The position numbers were made by a program, and so were the translations under genes. This document shows positions 49,902-58,755 of a DNA stretch of 64,000 nucleotides, in pieces; within the stretch, counting starts at the first letter, position 1; each line of letters starts with the position of its first letter. Origin of the DNA: Streptomyces sporangiiformans (GTDB lineage: Bacteria > Actinomycetota > Actinomycetes > Streptomycetales > Streptomycetaceae); the NCBI RefSeq assembly GCF_005768555.2, contig NZ_VCHX02000061.1, positions 10,433-74,432 on the forward strand, read 5' to 3'. The notes under the pieces are model-generated. The model had not been told where the DNA came from and ran no database searches. It was given only the letters and a program-made list of their open reading frames with translations.

Positions 49902-51398
49902 TCACGCCCGTGCGCTGCTGCCACCCCGGGTGTTCAAGCCCTTGGGCAGCGCCAGTTTGATCTCCTCACGCAGGTCGTGGATCTTCGGATAGCTGGAGTA
50001 CTGCGCCGTCAGGCGGTACATCTCGCGCAGCCGGTCCCAGGTGCGATGGGAGGAGTTCGAGCCCATCGACGTCAGGGCCAGACGCGCGTACCGGTCGGCC
50101 TGTTCGGGGTCGTCGGCGATGAAGCAGGCCGACGCGAGCGAGAGGTGGTCGAAGATCTTCGAACGGTCCCGGCCCTTCTCGCGCAGCTGGAGCGCCTCCT
50201 TCGCATGACGCTGCGCGACGGCGGCCGCACCCGGTTCGTGCTCCGCGAGCGTCCGGTAGGCCAGGGCCTGCATTCCGTGCATGTCCGCCTCGTCGAAGAG
50301 CTGCATCCAACTCGGCGGCGGTACGTCGCCCTTGTCCGAGGCGAAGAGGTCCTCCGCCTCGCCGAGGGTGCGCCGCATGGCCTGGCCCTTGCCCATCGAC
50401 GCCTGAGCCCAGGCCTCGATGGTGTGGAGCATGGCCTTCGTGCGCGGCAGCACCTCGTCGCCGGAGCCCGACTGGGCGAGCTTCATGAGGTCGAGTGCGT
50501 CGTCGGGCCGGCCCAGATGCACCATCTGGCGTGCGGCGCGGGAGAGCGCTTCCCCGGCGCGGGGCCGGTCACCGGACTCACGGGCGGCGTGGGCGGCGAT
50601 GACGAAGTACTTCTGGGCCGTGGGCTCCAGGCCGACGTCGTGCGACATCCAGCCCGCGAGCACGGCGAGGTTGGCGGCGACGCCCCACAGGCGCCGCTGC
50701 AGATGATCAGGGTGTCGGTAGGCGAGCATGCCGCCCACTTCGTTGAGCTGTCCCACGACAGCCTTGCGTTGCAGCCCGCCGCCGCGGGCCGCGTCCCAGG
50801 CCCGGAACACCTCGACCGAGCGCTCCAGCTCTTCGATCTCCTCCGACCCGATGGGGGCGGCCTCGTAACGGTCGAACCCGGCCGGGTCGACGTGCAGGGG
50901 ATCGTCGATTTCGGGAGCGTCGGCCGAAAGGGCCGGATCGGTGTGCAGCCAGTCGTACATGGCACTGCTGATTGCGGATCCCGCGGCGAGCGCGGCACCC
51001 GCGCCCACCAAGCCGCGTCGGTTGAGCATGAGGTCCATTCCCGTGAATTCGGTGAGGACCGCGGCGGTTCGCTCGGGCGCCCACGGCATTCCGTCGGGAT
51101 GTTCCACACTCCCGCCGCCCTGCCGATTCCCCGTACGCCCGTGCCGGACCAGACCGAGGTCCTCGATGGTCACGACACGGCCGAGACGCTCGGTGAACAG
51201 CGCCGCCAGCACCCGCGGAACCGGATCGCGCGGGATCTCTCCCATGTCGATCCAGCGCCGCACCCGCGAAGTGTCGGTCGCCAGCTGGGGGTGGCCCATG
51301 GCCGCCGCCTGCCGGTTGACCATCCGCGCGAGCTCGCCCTTGGACCAGCCGGCCAGGCCGAACAGATCCGACAGACGCGTGTTGGGTTGTCCGCTCAC
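49902..51398 (-). CDS. NsdA-like DNA-binding protein with TPR-like C-terminus
   Basis: 498 aa. The N-terminal helix-turn-helix region (~5-75, DLFGLAGWSKGELARMVNRQAAAMGHPQLATDTSRVRRWIDMGEIPRDPVPRVLAALF) is the signature of the NsdA group, known in S. coelicolor as negative regulators of antibiotic production and sporulation. A mid Ala/Gly-rich hydrophobic stretch (GLVGAGAALAAGSAISSAMY) and helical TPR-like repeats (~230-480) follow. The GTG at 51398 follows GGGGGCTTGAC; the longer frame lacks a ribosome-binding site. It is divergent from a phosphotransferase gene. Which NsdA paralogue this is cannot be stated. Confidence 0.85.
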   Translation of the reverse strand: MSGQPNTRLSDLFGLAGWSKGELARMVNRQAAAMGHPQLATDTSRVRRWIDMGEIPRDPVPRVLAALFTERLGRVVTIEDLGLVRHGRTGNRQGGGSVEHPDGMPWAPERTAAVLTEFTGMDLMLNRRGLVGAGAALAAGSAISSAMYDWLHTDPALSADAPEIDDPLHVDPAGFDRYEAAPIGSEEIEELERSVEVFRAWDAARGGGLQRKAVVGQLNEVGGMLAYRHPDHLQRRLWGVAANLAVLAGWMSHDVGLEPTAQKYFVIAAHAARESGDRPRAGEALSRAARQMVHLGRPDDALDLMKLAQSGSGDEVLPRTKAMLHTIEAWAQASMGKGQAMRRTLGEAEDLFASDKGDVPPPSWMQLFDEADMHGMQALAYRTLAEHEPGAAAVAQRHAKEALQLREKGRDRSKIFDHLSLASACFIADDPEQADRYARLALTSMGSNSSHRTWDRLREMYRLTAQYSSYPKIHDLREEIKLALPKGLNTRGGSSARA

Positions 51399-51631
51399 GT
51401 CAAGCCCCCAGGTTCTCGGCTGAGTTGACAGTAACCCCGTGTCAGTTGCTGCGGGACTATTCGCCAGGGTTCGCCAGGGTGCGCCAGATGGTGTGCCAGT
51501 GCGCATCCGGTGTCAGGTAGGAACGCGCCACCCCGACCCGGTCGCCGAAGGAACATTCCCCAGGGTGTACCGAGGCGGCCGGGGCGGGTAGCGCGGTAAT
51601 TCGCAGGCACACGAAGGGATCTGTATCACCC

Positions 51632-52810
51632 ATGTACGCAGCATCGTCCTCCGTGTCCGCCCCGCCCCGGTCGCTGCACGCCCGTCCGCAGGTACCCGGC
51701 TCCGCTCGAGCAGGAGAGAGCGCGGTGGCGGGCAGCGGCCCTTATGTGGACCCGGCGCGCCCGGGGTCACCCGTACTCGGTGCCGGCCGGACGCGACGCG
51801 TCCCGGGGCTCGGCACCCAACCGCTCAGCGGGAGACTCGACTTGTCCGGCCCTCAGGGCGCGCAGCTGCGCACGGCGATCGCTTCGGTGCACCGGATCTG
51901 CCCGGAGTTCGCGCCGGTGCAGGTACTGCGCCGCAGCGGCCGCTCGGTGCTCCTGGTCGGCACGACCGGGCGCAGCACCGCCGTCGCGAAGTGTTTACTG
52001 GACCTGTCCCCCGTGTGGGCCCAGCGGATCCGCCATGAGATAGCGGCGTACCGCTCGTTCGTGCGGCACCGTCCTCCGGTACGGGTGCCCCGGCTGATCG
52101 CGGCGGATCCGGACAACTGCACACTGGTCATCGAGCGGATGCCGGGCCGGGTGGCGGCACTGCAGCGGCACCCCGGGGAGGCCCCGCCCCGGGCGGACAT
52201 CAGGGCGGCGCTGGGCGCGATCTGCCGGCTCAACGCGTGGCGGCCACCGGCGGGGACGTTCGACGCCCCGCTGGACTATGCGGCGCGGATCTCCCGATAT
52301 CACGAGCTGGGACTGCTCACCGACCGGGACATGGGCGATCTCCAGAAACTGGTGCACGGCATCGCGCACTCGGCAGGACGCCAGGGGATGGGCCAGTTCT
52401 GCCACGGCGACGCGTTGCTGTCGAACATCCTGCTCTCACCGGCCGGTCCAGTGCTGGTGGACTGGGAGCACGCGGGCTGGTACCTGCCGGGCTACGACCT
52501 GGCGACGCTCTGGTCGGTGCTCGGTGACGCCCCCGTCGCACGGCGGCAGATCAGCCAGCTCGCGCAGTCGACGGGGCCGGCGGCGCGCGACGCCTTCCTG
52601 GTGAACCTGATGCTCGTACTGACCCGTGAGATCCGTACGTACGAGACAGCCGTACAACGTTCGATGCACGAGGCGACCCCGGCGGCACCGGGACCGGCCC
52701 ACCCGGGTGCTGCGCCGTCCGGCGAGGAACAACGGCTGCTGCTCAGGCGGCTGCACGACGACTGCCAGCTGGCCCGACGGGCCGTTCGAGCGGCGGTCGG
52801 AACTCGCTGA
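51632..52810 (+). CDS. APH-family phosphotransferase (third copy)
   Basis: 392 aa. A disordered Ala/Ser/Pro-rich N-terminus (~1-70) precedes the kinase-like fold: N-lobe ([26 protein letters not shown]), hinge [12 protein letters not shown], catalytic loop [15 protein letters not shown] and metal site [22 protein letters not shown] helical C-terminus follows. Substrate unknown; it resembles choline/aminoglycoside-type kinases. Upstream (51399-51631) is the divergent promoter region shared with the NsdA-like gene. It ends 10 bp before a 15-bp stem terminator. Confidence 0.82.
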   Translation: MYAASSSVSAPPRSLHARPQVPGSARAGESAVAGSGPYVDPARPGSPVLGAGRTRRVPGLGTQPLSGRLDLSGPQGAQLRTAIASVHRICPEFAPVQVLRRSGRSVLLVGTTGRSTAVAKCLLDLSPVWAQRIRHEIAAYRSFVRHRPPVRVPRLIAADPDNCTLVIERMPGRVAALQRHPGEAPPRADIRAALGAICRLNAWRPPAGTFDAPLDYAARISRYHELGLLTDRDMGDLQKLVHGIAHSAGRQGMGQFCHGDALLSNILLSPAGPVLVDWEHAGWYLPGYDLATLWSVLGDAPVARRQISQLAQSTGPAARDAFLVNLMLVLTREIRTYETAVQRSMHEATPAAPGPAHPGAAPSGEEQRLLLRRLHDDCQLARRAVRAAVGTR

Positions 52811-52820
52811 CGGGGATGGC

Positions 52821-52859
52821 GGCCCGCGGTGTGCCCTGGGCAGCGGCACACCGCGGGCC
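52821..52859 (+). terminator. Very strong hairpin terminator, 15-bp stem
   Basis: GGCCCGCGGTGTGCC (52821-52835) pairs perfectly with GGCACACCGCGGGCC (52845-52859) around a 9-nt loop, 10 bp after the phosphotransferase stop. Confidence 0.92.
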
Positions 52860-53019
52860 TTCGTCATGTGAGTGATCGACACGCATTCCTCGACCCGCCG
52901 CTGACACGGTGAATTGCCCGCTCCTGGGCATGATTGACGGATCGTCGGAGAGCCGGTAGCACTGACGCACGCCCGGCTCCGCACGCATCATCGCTCTCGA
53001 TCGCCCCAGGAGGCCCGTT

Positions 53020-55020
53020 TTGCGAGGATCCGTCACCGCCCCAGACCCGGCCACCGGGCAGAGACGAGGGCGCAGGACCGCGGGCGCCGTGGCCTCGGCG
53101 GCGCTGCTGCTGCCACTGCTCGGCGCGGCCCCGTCGGACAGCACCGAGCAGCCCTCCTCCGGCCGCCTGCAGAATGCCTTCGCCATGGCCGCGGCGGAGT
53201 ACGACGTGCCGCAGAGCGTGCTGCTCGCCGTCTCCTATCTGCAGTCCCGCTGGGACGCGCACGACGGGGCGCCGAGTGTCACGGGTGGCTATGGTCCGAT
53301 GCACCTGACCGACGCCCGCACCGCGATCGCCCGGACCGGGGCACCCCATCACAGTGACGCCACGGAGGACGCACGCGGCGACGACTCGCGTACCGCCCTG
53401 CTCCCCGACACGAAGATCCCGGACACGAAGATCCCCGACAGCTCCGAACTCCCCGCCCGGCTCAAGACGTTGACGAAGGCAGCCGAGCTCACCGGGCTCT
53501 CCGCGGAGCGGCTGCGCACGGACGCGGCCGCCAATGTGGCGGGCGGTGCCGCGCTGCTGGCCGCCGCGCAGAGAGAACTCGGCGCCCCGCCCAGCGACGA
53601 CGCCGCCGACTGGTACGGCGCGGTGGCACGTTACTCGGGCGCGGACGACACGGCGACGGCCGCCAGGTACGCCGATGACGTCTTCGACGTGATCCGCGCG
53701 GGCGAGCGCCGCACCACGGACGCGGGACAGCGGGTCGCGCTCACCGCCCAGCCCCGACTGCGCCCCGAAACGGAGCAGTTGAAGGGCGCAGGGCTGCGGA
53801 CGGCCGCCGCGGAGGGCACCGAGTGCCCGGCGACCGTGTCCTGCGAATGGATTCCGGCACCGTACGAGGAGTTCGGCGACGGCGATTACGGCAACCACGA
53901 TCTCGCGAACCGGCCGACGTCCCAGGGCATCGACTACATCGTCATCCACGACACCGAGGCCACCTGGGACACCACGCTCCAGCTCGTGCAGGACCCGACC
54001 TATGTGTCGTGGCACTACTCGCTGCGCTCCACGGACGGTCACATCGCCCAGCATGTGAAAACCAAGGACGTGGGCTGGCACGCGGGCAACTGGTTCGTCA
54101 ACGCCAAGTCGATCGGCCTGGAGCACGAGGGATTCCTCGCGGCACCGGACGCCTGGTACACGGAGGAGATGTACCGGACGTCGGCGCGGCTGGTGCGGTA
54201 CCTCGCGAAGAAGTACGGCATCCCGTTGGACCGGCAGCACATCCTCGGCCACGACACCGTGCCGGGCCCGACGGCGTCGACCATCCCGGGCATGCACACC
54301 GATCCCGGTCCCTACTGGGACTGGCAGCACTACTTCACCCTGCTCGGCAGGCCGTTCGGCCGCACGGCCGGCGCCAAGGGCAAACTGGTGACCGTACTCC
54401 CTCAATTCGCCAGGAACCGGCCGGAGTTCACCGGCTGTGTCACCCCGGGTGAGCCGTGCGCGCCGCACGGCTCCAGCGCCGTGCGCCTGTACACGGAGCC
54501 GAGCGAGAACGCCCCGCTGATCAAGGACATCGGCCTGCGGCCGGGCGGCGGGGACTCCACGACCGGCGTGAACGACACGGGATCGCGGGTCTCCACCGGC
54601 CAGCAGTACGCGGTCGCGGGACGCAAAGGCGACTGGACGGCGATCTGGTACCTGGGGCAGAAGGCCTGGTTCAGGAACCCGGCGAAGCAACCGACGGCGG
54701 TCGGCGCGTCGGGCCTCGTGGTGACACCCAAGGCCGGTCTCGAGGACATCCCGGTGTACGGGCGTGCCTACCCGGAGAAAGAGGCCTACCCGGCGGGCGT
54801 GCCCGTCCAGGCCGTGTCCCCGCTGCCGTACAAGCTGCTCGCGGGCCAGAGGTACGCGATCGGTGACAAGGTGCCGGGTGAGTACTTCTACGCGCCGACC
54901 TTCGACACGACACCGCACAAGGTGGTGCGCGGTTCGGACATGTACTACGAGATCCAGTTCGGCCACCGGGTGGCGTTCGTGAGGGCCGCCGATGTTCGGG
55001 TGATGCCGTCCGCCCTTTAG
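53020..55020 (+). CDS. Large secreted N-acetylmuramoyl-L-alanine amidase with SLT-like and SH3-like parts
   Basis: 666 aa, TTG start with AGGAGG five bases ahead. Order: signal peptide (~1-40); an SLT-like helical domain (~48-110, NAFAMAAAEYDVPQSVLLAVSYLQSRWDAH, GGYGPMHLTD); a spacer with LPDTKIPDTKIPDS; a second helical segment (~150-230); the Amidase_2/PGRP domain (~280-450, with IVIHDTEAT, SWHYSLRS and ILGHDTVPGP); and C-terminal SH3-like modules (~470-660, AVRLYTEPSENAPLI, GDWTAIWYLGQKAWF). It cleaves MurNAc-L-Ala in peptidoglycan. In the SLT-like domain the expected catalytic Glu is Gln75 (LQSRW instead of LESRW), so that part may only bind. Confidence 0.9.
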   Translation: MRGSVTAPDPATGQRRGRRTAGAVASAALLLPLLGAAPSDSTEQPSSGRLQNAFAMAAAEYDVPQSVLLAVSYLQSRWDAHDGAPSVTGGYGPMHLTDARTAIARTGAPHHSDATEDARGDDSRTALLPDTKIPDTKIPDSSELPARLKTLTKAAELTGLSAERLRTDAAANVAGGAALLAAAQRELGAPPSDDAADWYGAVARYSGADDTATAARYADDVFDVIRAGERRTTDAGQRVALTAQPRLRPETEQLKGAGLRTAAAEGTECPATVSCEWIPAPYEEFGDGDYGNHDLANRPTSQGIDYIVIHDTEATWDTTLQLVQDPTYVSWHYSLRSTDGHIAQHVKTKDVGWHAGNWFVNAKSIGLEHEGFLAAPDAWYTEEMYRTSARLVRYLAKKYGIPLDRQHILGHDTVPGPTASTIPGMHTDPGPYWDWQHYFTLLGRPFGRTAGAKGKLVTVLPQFARNRPEFTGCVTPGEPCAPHGSSAVRLYTEPSENAPLIKDIGLRPGGGDSTTGVNDTGSRVSTGQQYAVAGRKGDWTAIWYLGQKAWFRNPAKQPTAVGASGLVVTPKAGLEDIPVYGRAYPEKEAYPAGVPVQAVSPLPYKLLAGQRYAIGDKVPGEYFYAPTFDTTPHKVVRGSDMYYEIQFGHRVAFVRAADVRVMPSAL

Positions 55021-55024
55021 GGCC

Positions 55025-55396
55025 TCAGGCGCCCTGGGGTGGTTCGTGCAGTCCGAACACGGAGCCCTGGTCGTCCCGGCAGAGCGTGAACCGGCCGAAC
55101 CGAGCGGCCGACTCCTCGCTCTCGGCGCCCTCCTCACCCATGTCGTCCACTGTGCCGCCCAGGTCACGGACCCGGGCGGCCGCGGCGTCCAGGTCATCCA
55201 CCCGGAAGAACAGGTACGGGGAGGCACCCGCGTCGCCGCCGTGCAGGCCTCCCGGCACCCCGCCGGTGGTGATGGCCAGACCCCCGCCTCCGGACGGGCC
55301 GGGGTCGAAGGTCCAGCCGAAGAGGGCTCCGTAGAAGGCGCGGCCCCGCTCGGCGTCGGCCACGCCGATCTCGAAGAAGGTCGGTTCGCCCGCCAT
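55025..55396 (-). CDS. VOC/glyoxalase-fold protein
   Basis: 123 aa. It starts MAGEPTFFEIGVADAERGRAFYGALFGW and has two beta-alpha-beta-beta-beta units; FFRVDDLDAAAARVRDLGG lies in the second, and VFGLHEP closes it. Members bind metals or ligands or detoxify antibiotics; the specific role is unknown. GGAG precedes the ATG at 55396; in-frame ATGs at 55420 and 55480 have no ribosome-binding site. It is convergent with the amidase gene (4 bp apart). Confidence 0.87.
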   Translation of the reverse strand: MAGEPTFFEIGVADAERGRAFYGALFGWTFDPGPSGGGGLAITTGGVPGGLHGGDAGASPYLFFRVDDLDAAAARVRDLGGTVDDMGEEGAESEESAARFGRFTLCRDDQGSVFGLHEPPQGA

Positions 55397-55495
55397 CGTG
55401 CGTCTCCTGTCGTGAGACATGGGTCGGTCGACAGGAGCCACCGTACGCGCGCCGGGGTGCGGGCGCTCGTCCACGGCCACCCCGGTGGGATCAGG

Positions 55496-57892
55496 CTAGA
55501 CCTTCTCGCCCCAGACGTACCGCTGCCCGGCGATCGCCTTGAACGTCGACTCGCCGCCCGGCAGCAGATCGCTGCGGACGGTGAGCCGGCGTGTCCGGGA
55601 CGCCGTCAGCGCGACGCGGGTGGCGCGGCCGTTCGACCACTCGATGTCGAGTGTCGCGCCGCCTCGGGCGCGCAGGCCTCGGACCGAGCCGTCCGGCCAC
55701 GTGGCGGGCAGGGCGGGGAGTACCTCGATCGCGTCGTACTGGCTCTGCAGGAGCATCTCGGTGATCCCGGCGGTGGCGCCGAAGTTGCCGTCGATCTGGA
55801 AGGGCGGGTGGGTGTCCCAGAGGTTGGGCAGGGTCGAGCTCTTGAGCTGTTCGGCGAGCATCTTGTGGGCGTGGTCACCGTCGCGCAGCCGCGCCCAGAA
55901 GTTGATCTTCCAGGCCTTGGACCAGCCGGTGCCGCCGTCGCCGCGGGCGGAGAGTGAGACCTTGGCGGCGTCGGCCCACTTGGTGCCGGGTTCGATCTGC
56001 CGCCCCGGATGGAGGGCGTAGAGATGCGAGACGTGCCGGTGATCGTCGGCCGGGTCGTCCAAGTCGGCCTTCCACTCCTGGAGTTGCCCCCAGGAGCCGA
56101 TGCGCAGCCCCGGGTCCAGCTGACCGAGCACCGCTTCCAGCCGCGTCCTGAACGCCCGGTCGTCGCCCAGGACGCGGGCCGCCTCAAGGGTGTTGGTCAG
56201 CAGGTCGTGCACGATCTGCTGGGACATGGCCGCGCCGGCCGTGAAGTCGCCGTGCTCGGGCGAGTAGCTGGGGGTGACGACCAGCGTGCCGTCGCGCGGA
56301 TCGGTGCGCAGGTTGTCGAGCCAGAACTCGGCGGCCTCCTTCATCACCGGGTACGCGGTGGTGCGCAGGTAGTCCGTGGAGCCGCCGAACCGGTAGTGCT
56401 CGTACAACTGGCCGGTGAGCCACGCGGCCCCCTCGGGGAACCAGAACGCGGTCGACCAGTCGTGCACGCCGGTGAAGCCGAAGGGGTTCGTCTCGTTGTG
56501 CACGACCCAGCCCCGTGACCCGAACATCTCCTTGGCGGTGCGCCGCCCCGGCGCGCGCAGGGCCTCGACGAAGCGGTCGTACGGGGCTGTCGTCTCGGCG
56601 AGGTTCGTGGCCTCGGCGAGCCAGTAGTTCATCTGGAGGTTGATGTTGACGTGGTAGTCGGCCGACCAGGGCGGCGAGGTGCTGTGGTTCCAGACCCCCT
56701 GAAGGTTGGCAGGCAGGGAGCCGGACCGCGAGGAGGCGATGAGAAGGTAGCGGCCGTACTGGAAGTAGAGGGCTTCCAGGGCACGGTCCGTGCTCGTGGC
56801 TCCGCCCGTGTAGCCGGCGAGGAGCCGGTCCGTGGGCACATCGGCGGGGACGGACTGGCCGATGTCCAGGGCGACCCGGTGGAACAGGGCCCGGTGGTCG
56901 CGAACATGGCGGGCGAGCAGTGTGTCGTAGCGGCTGCCGGCCTTGTCGAGGGTGCCGGTGACGGCGGTGTGCGGGTCCTTGCCCCGGTAGTCGGGGTAGG
57001 TGTCGGCGTAGTCCGTGCCCGCGGCCAGGGCGAACCAGGCGCTGTCGGCGCCGGTCACCGTGATCGTTCCGTCGGCGTTCGAGGTGACGGTGCCGCCTTC
57101 GCCGCGTACCTGGATCTGTGCCTCGAAGCGCAAGCCGTTGTCCGCGAGCGCGCCGCGCACCGTCAGGCGGCCGCTCGCCGCGGTGGCGGTGAAGTCCCTG
57201 CGGGGCGAGGCGTAGCGGAGGGTGAAGGTGACACTGCCCGGCCGGTCCGCGCTCAGCCGCCCGACGATCACGCCGTCGGGATACGAGGCGAAGAACTCCC
57301 TTTGGTGGCGGACCTGTTGATGGGTGTAGACGACCTTCGCGACGGCGTTCGCGATGTCGAGTTCGCGGCGATACGTTGCCGGGGTCTGCGGTGCGTCCGG
57401 TACATCGAGGTACAGGTCGCCGAAGGTCTGGTGGGCGCCGTATCCGACGCGCGGCTGCCCCAGCTCGGCGGCAACGCTGTCGGGGTCGAGTCTGGTCTTC
57501 GCGTCGAGTTCGTCCTGCACGGCGGCGAGCGCGCCCGGCCGTGCCGCGCGCCAGTTGCCGTGGTCGTAGCCCTGGGCCGAGCCGGGACCGCCGGTCCACA
57601 GGGTCTTCTCGTTGAACTGCAGCCGCTCGGAGGCGAGCGTGCCGAACACCGCGGCGCCGAGCGAGCCGTTGCCGATCGGCAGGGCCTCGCGCTCCCAGTC
57701 GGTGGCCGGAGAGCCGTACCACAGCATCAACGGCTCCCGTGATTCATCGGAGGAATCAGCGGCGGCAGTCCCGGCTAAGGCCAGGGTCCCGCCACCGAAG
57801 GCGAGACCGGCCGCTCCGCCGAAAGTGGTCTTCAGCGTGGTTCTTCTGGATACCTCAAAGGACTCACGGGGCTCATGCGACTCAGGCGACAT
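55496..57892 (-). CDS. GH95 alpha-L-fucosidase/galactosidase, Tat-exported
   Basis: 798 aa. The N-terminus has a twin-arginine signal (FEVSRRTTLKTTFGGAAGLAFGG, cleavage near ~45). GH95 hallmarks: LMLWYGSPATDWEREALPIGNGSLGAAVFG, NEKTLWTGGPG, NVNINLQMNYW-like VNINLQMNYW (the two catalytic Asn), SYSPEHG (acid Glu) and QIDGNFGATAGITEMLLQS (Asp that assists the Asn). GH95 inverts alpha-1,2-fucosyl or alpha-L-galactosyl linkages in plant xyloglucan or host glycans. The ATG at 57892 gives a standard Tat leader. It stands alone on its strand. Confidence 0.92.
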   Translation of the reverse strand: MSPESHEPRESFEVSRRTTLKTTFGGAAGLAFGGGTLALAGTAAADSSDESREPLMLWYGSPATDWEREALPIGNGSLGAAVFGTLASERLQFNEKTLWTGGPGSAQGYDHGNWRAARPGALAAVQDELDAKTRLDPDSVAAELGQPRVGYGAHQTFGDLYLDVPDAPQTPATYRRELDIANAVAKVVYTHQQVRHQREFFASYPDGVIVGRLSADRPGSVTFTLRYASPRRDFTATAASGRLTVRGALADNGLRFEAQIQVRGEGGTVTSNADGTITVTGADSAWFALAAGTDYADTYPDYRGKDPHTAVTGTLDKAGSRYDTLLARHVRDHRALFHRVALDIGQSVPADVPTDRLLAGYTGGATSTDRALEALYFQYGRYLLIASSRSGSLPANLQGVWNHSTSPPWSADYHVNINLQMNYWLAEATNLAETTAPYDRFVEALRAPGRRTAKEMFGSRGWVVHNETNPFGFTGVHDWSTAFWFPEGAAWLTGQLYEHYRFGGSTDYLRTTAYPVMKEAAEFWLDNLRTDPRDGTLVVTPSYSPEHGDFTAGAAMSQQIVHDLLTNTLEAARVLGDDRAFRTRLEAVLGQLDPGLRIGSWGQLQEWKADLDDPADDHRHVSHLYALHPGRQIEPGTKWADAAKVSLSARGDGGTGWSKAWKINFWARLRDGDHAHKMLAEQLKSSTLPNLWDTHPPFQIDGNFGATAGITEMLLQSQYDAIEVLPALPATWPDGSVRGLRARGGATLDIEWSNGRATRVALTASRTRRLTVRSDLLPGGESTFKAIAGQRYVWGEKV

Positions 57893-57964
57893 GGCTCCGG
57901 ACGCTAAAGGTCCGATCACATCGGTGACAAGAGCTATGACGCGGCGTTCGGGACCCCGAACGAT

Positions 57965-58462
57965 TCACGCCTGCTGGAAGAGCTCCGCCGGAAGCGGCTT
58001 CAGGAGCGCGTACAGGTCGTCGGTGATGGGGCGGTCCCACGCGGCGATGGTCACGAGGACGTTGTCACTGCGGTCGAACTGCACACAGGAGATGCGCTCC
58101 TCGGAAAGCTTGAGGCGGCGCACGATCAGGAGGTTGTCGCCCTGCATCACCGGCGTGTCCTCGGCGCTGACGACGGTGACCTCCTCGTCGTTCTCCAGCG
58201 CCAGCAGGAGTTGGGCCACCTCGAAGGGAATCTCGCCCTCGGCGACCTCGCGGGCCGGTGAGCCCTCCGGCAGATTGCCGATGATCATCGCGGGGCCGCG
58301 ACCGCCGAACAGGTCGTAGCGCAGGAACACACCCTGACAGCTGCCGTCGGGGGCGGGCAGCAGGCCCGCGCCGAGATTGCCCGGCCAGTCGCCCGGGTCC
58401 ATGGCCAGAACGTCGAAGTCGGGCCCGGCGGGTGTGGCGCTGCGGCGGCGGAGGAAGGACAT
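57965..58462 (-). CDS. Hypothetical protein, 165 aa
   Basis: Acidic soluble protein with alternating beta-strand-like and helical segments: VLAMDPGDWPGNLGAGLLPAPDGSC, GGRGPAMIIGNLPEGSPAREVAEGEIPFEV and CVQFDRSDNVLVTIAAWDRPITDDLYALL. No signal peptide, no membrane helix. I do not recognise the family; it looks like a conserved Streptomyces protein. No Shine-Dalgarno precedes the ATG at 58462; TACCAT six bases upstream suggests a leaderless mRNA. Confidence 0.72.
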   Translation of the reverse strand: MSFLRRRSATPAGPDFDVLAMDPGDWPGNLGAGLLPAPDGSCQGVFLRYDLFGGRGPAMIIGNLPEGSPAREVAEGEIPFEVAQLLLALENDEEVTVVSAEDTPVMQGDNLLIVRRLKLSEERISCVQFDRSDNVLVTIAAWDRPITDDLYALLKPLPAELFQQA

Positions 58463-58563
58463 GCCGCAATGGTACGTGCAAGGAGGGACCACCGCCTCGG
58501 TCACCTGGTCGGGCGGACCAGGACCCTGAGCGGCCGGACAGCCCCTGATCCGCCGGACAGACC

Positions 58564-58681
58564 CTAAGCCGTCTTCTTGTGCCGCTCGTGGTGGCGGGCT
58601 ACCCGGGCGCGGTTGCCGCACGACGGCGTGCACCACTCCTGGCGGGACGCCGCGGGGGCGCGCGGGGTGGCCCTTGAGGAA
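58564..58681 (-). pseudogene. 3' fragment of a CGNR zinc-finger regulator gene
   Basis: The minus frame ending at 58564 reads SRQEWCTPSCGNRARVARHH then ERHKKTA. This is the CGNR zinc-finger end (C..C-G-N-R-A) of a DUF1470/ABATE-type regulator. Only ~38 codons are left: the upstream part stops at the end of the TnpB element (near 58682), and no 5' part is found beyond the other end. So the gene was broken by or before the insertion. Confidence 0.8.
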
Positions 58682-58755
58682 TTGACATGCTCCCCACCTT
58701 GATGGGGGGACTCTGGCCGTCCCTACCGGTTGCTGTGCCGCTTCGCGGCATGGTC
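58682..58755 (-). ncRNA. Omega-RNA (reRNA) scaffold at the right end of the TnpB element
   Basis: The end of tnpB and the right end hold two stable stems: TGCCGC-GAA-GCGGCA (58736-58750) and TCCCC/GGGGA (58691-58695 / 58106 analog at 58106+600, i.e. 58706-58710). They are followed by GCATGTCAA at the element end. In TnpB systems this part is transcribed and processed as guide RNA scaffold; the guide is then the sequence just outside, beginning TTCCTCAAGGGCCACC in the CGNR remnant. The 5' limit is not known. Confidence 0.5.

Noticed and set aside
36000..52810. Aminoglycoside resistance genes
   Set aside because: Three APH-fold kinases are present but they lack the close similarity to known resistance enzymes that would justify the claim; only the fold is assigned.
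52864..55227. 787-aa minus-strand open frame opposite the amidase
   Set aside because: It has no motif and the plus-strand amidase is certain; shadow frame.
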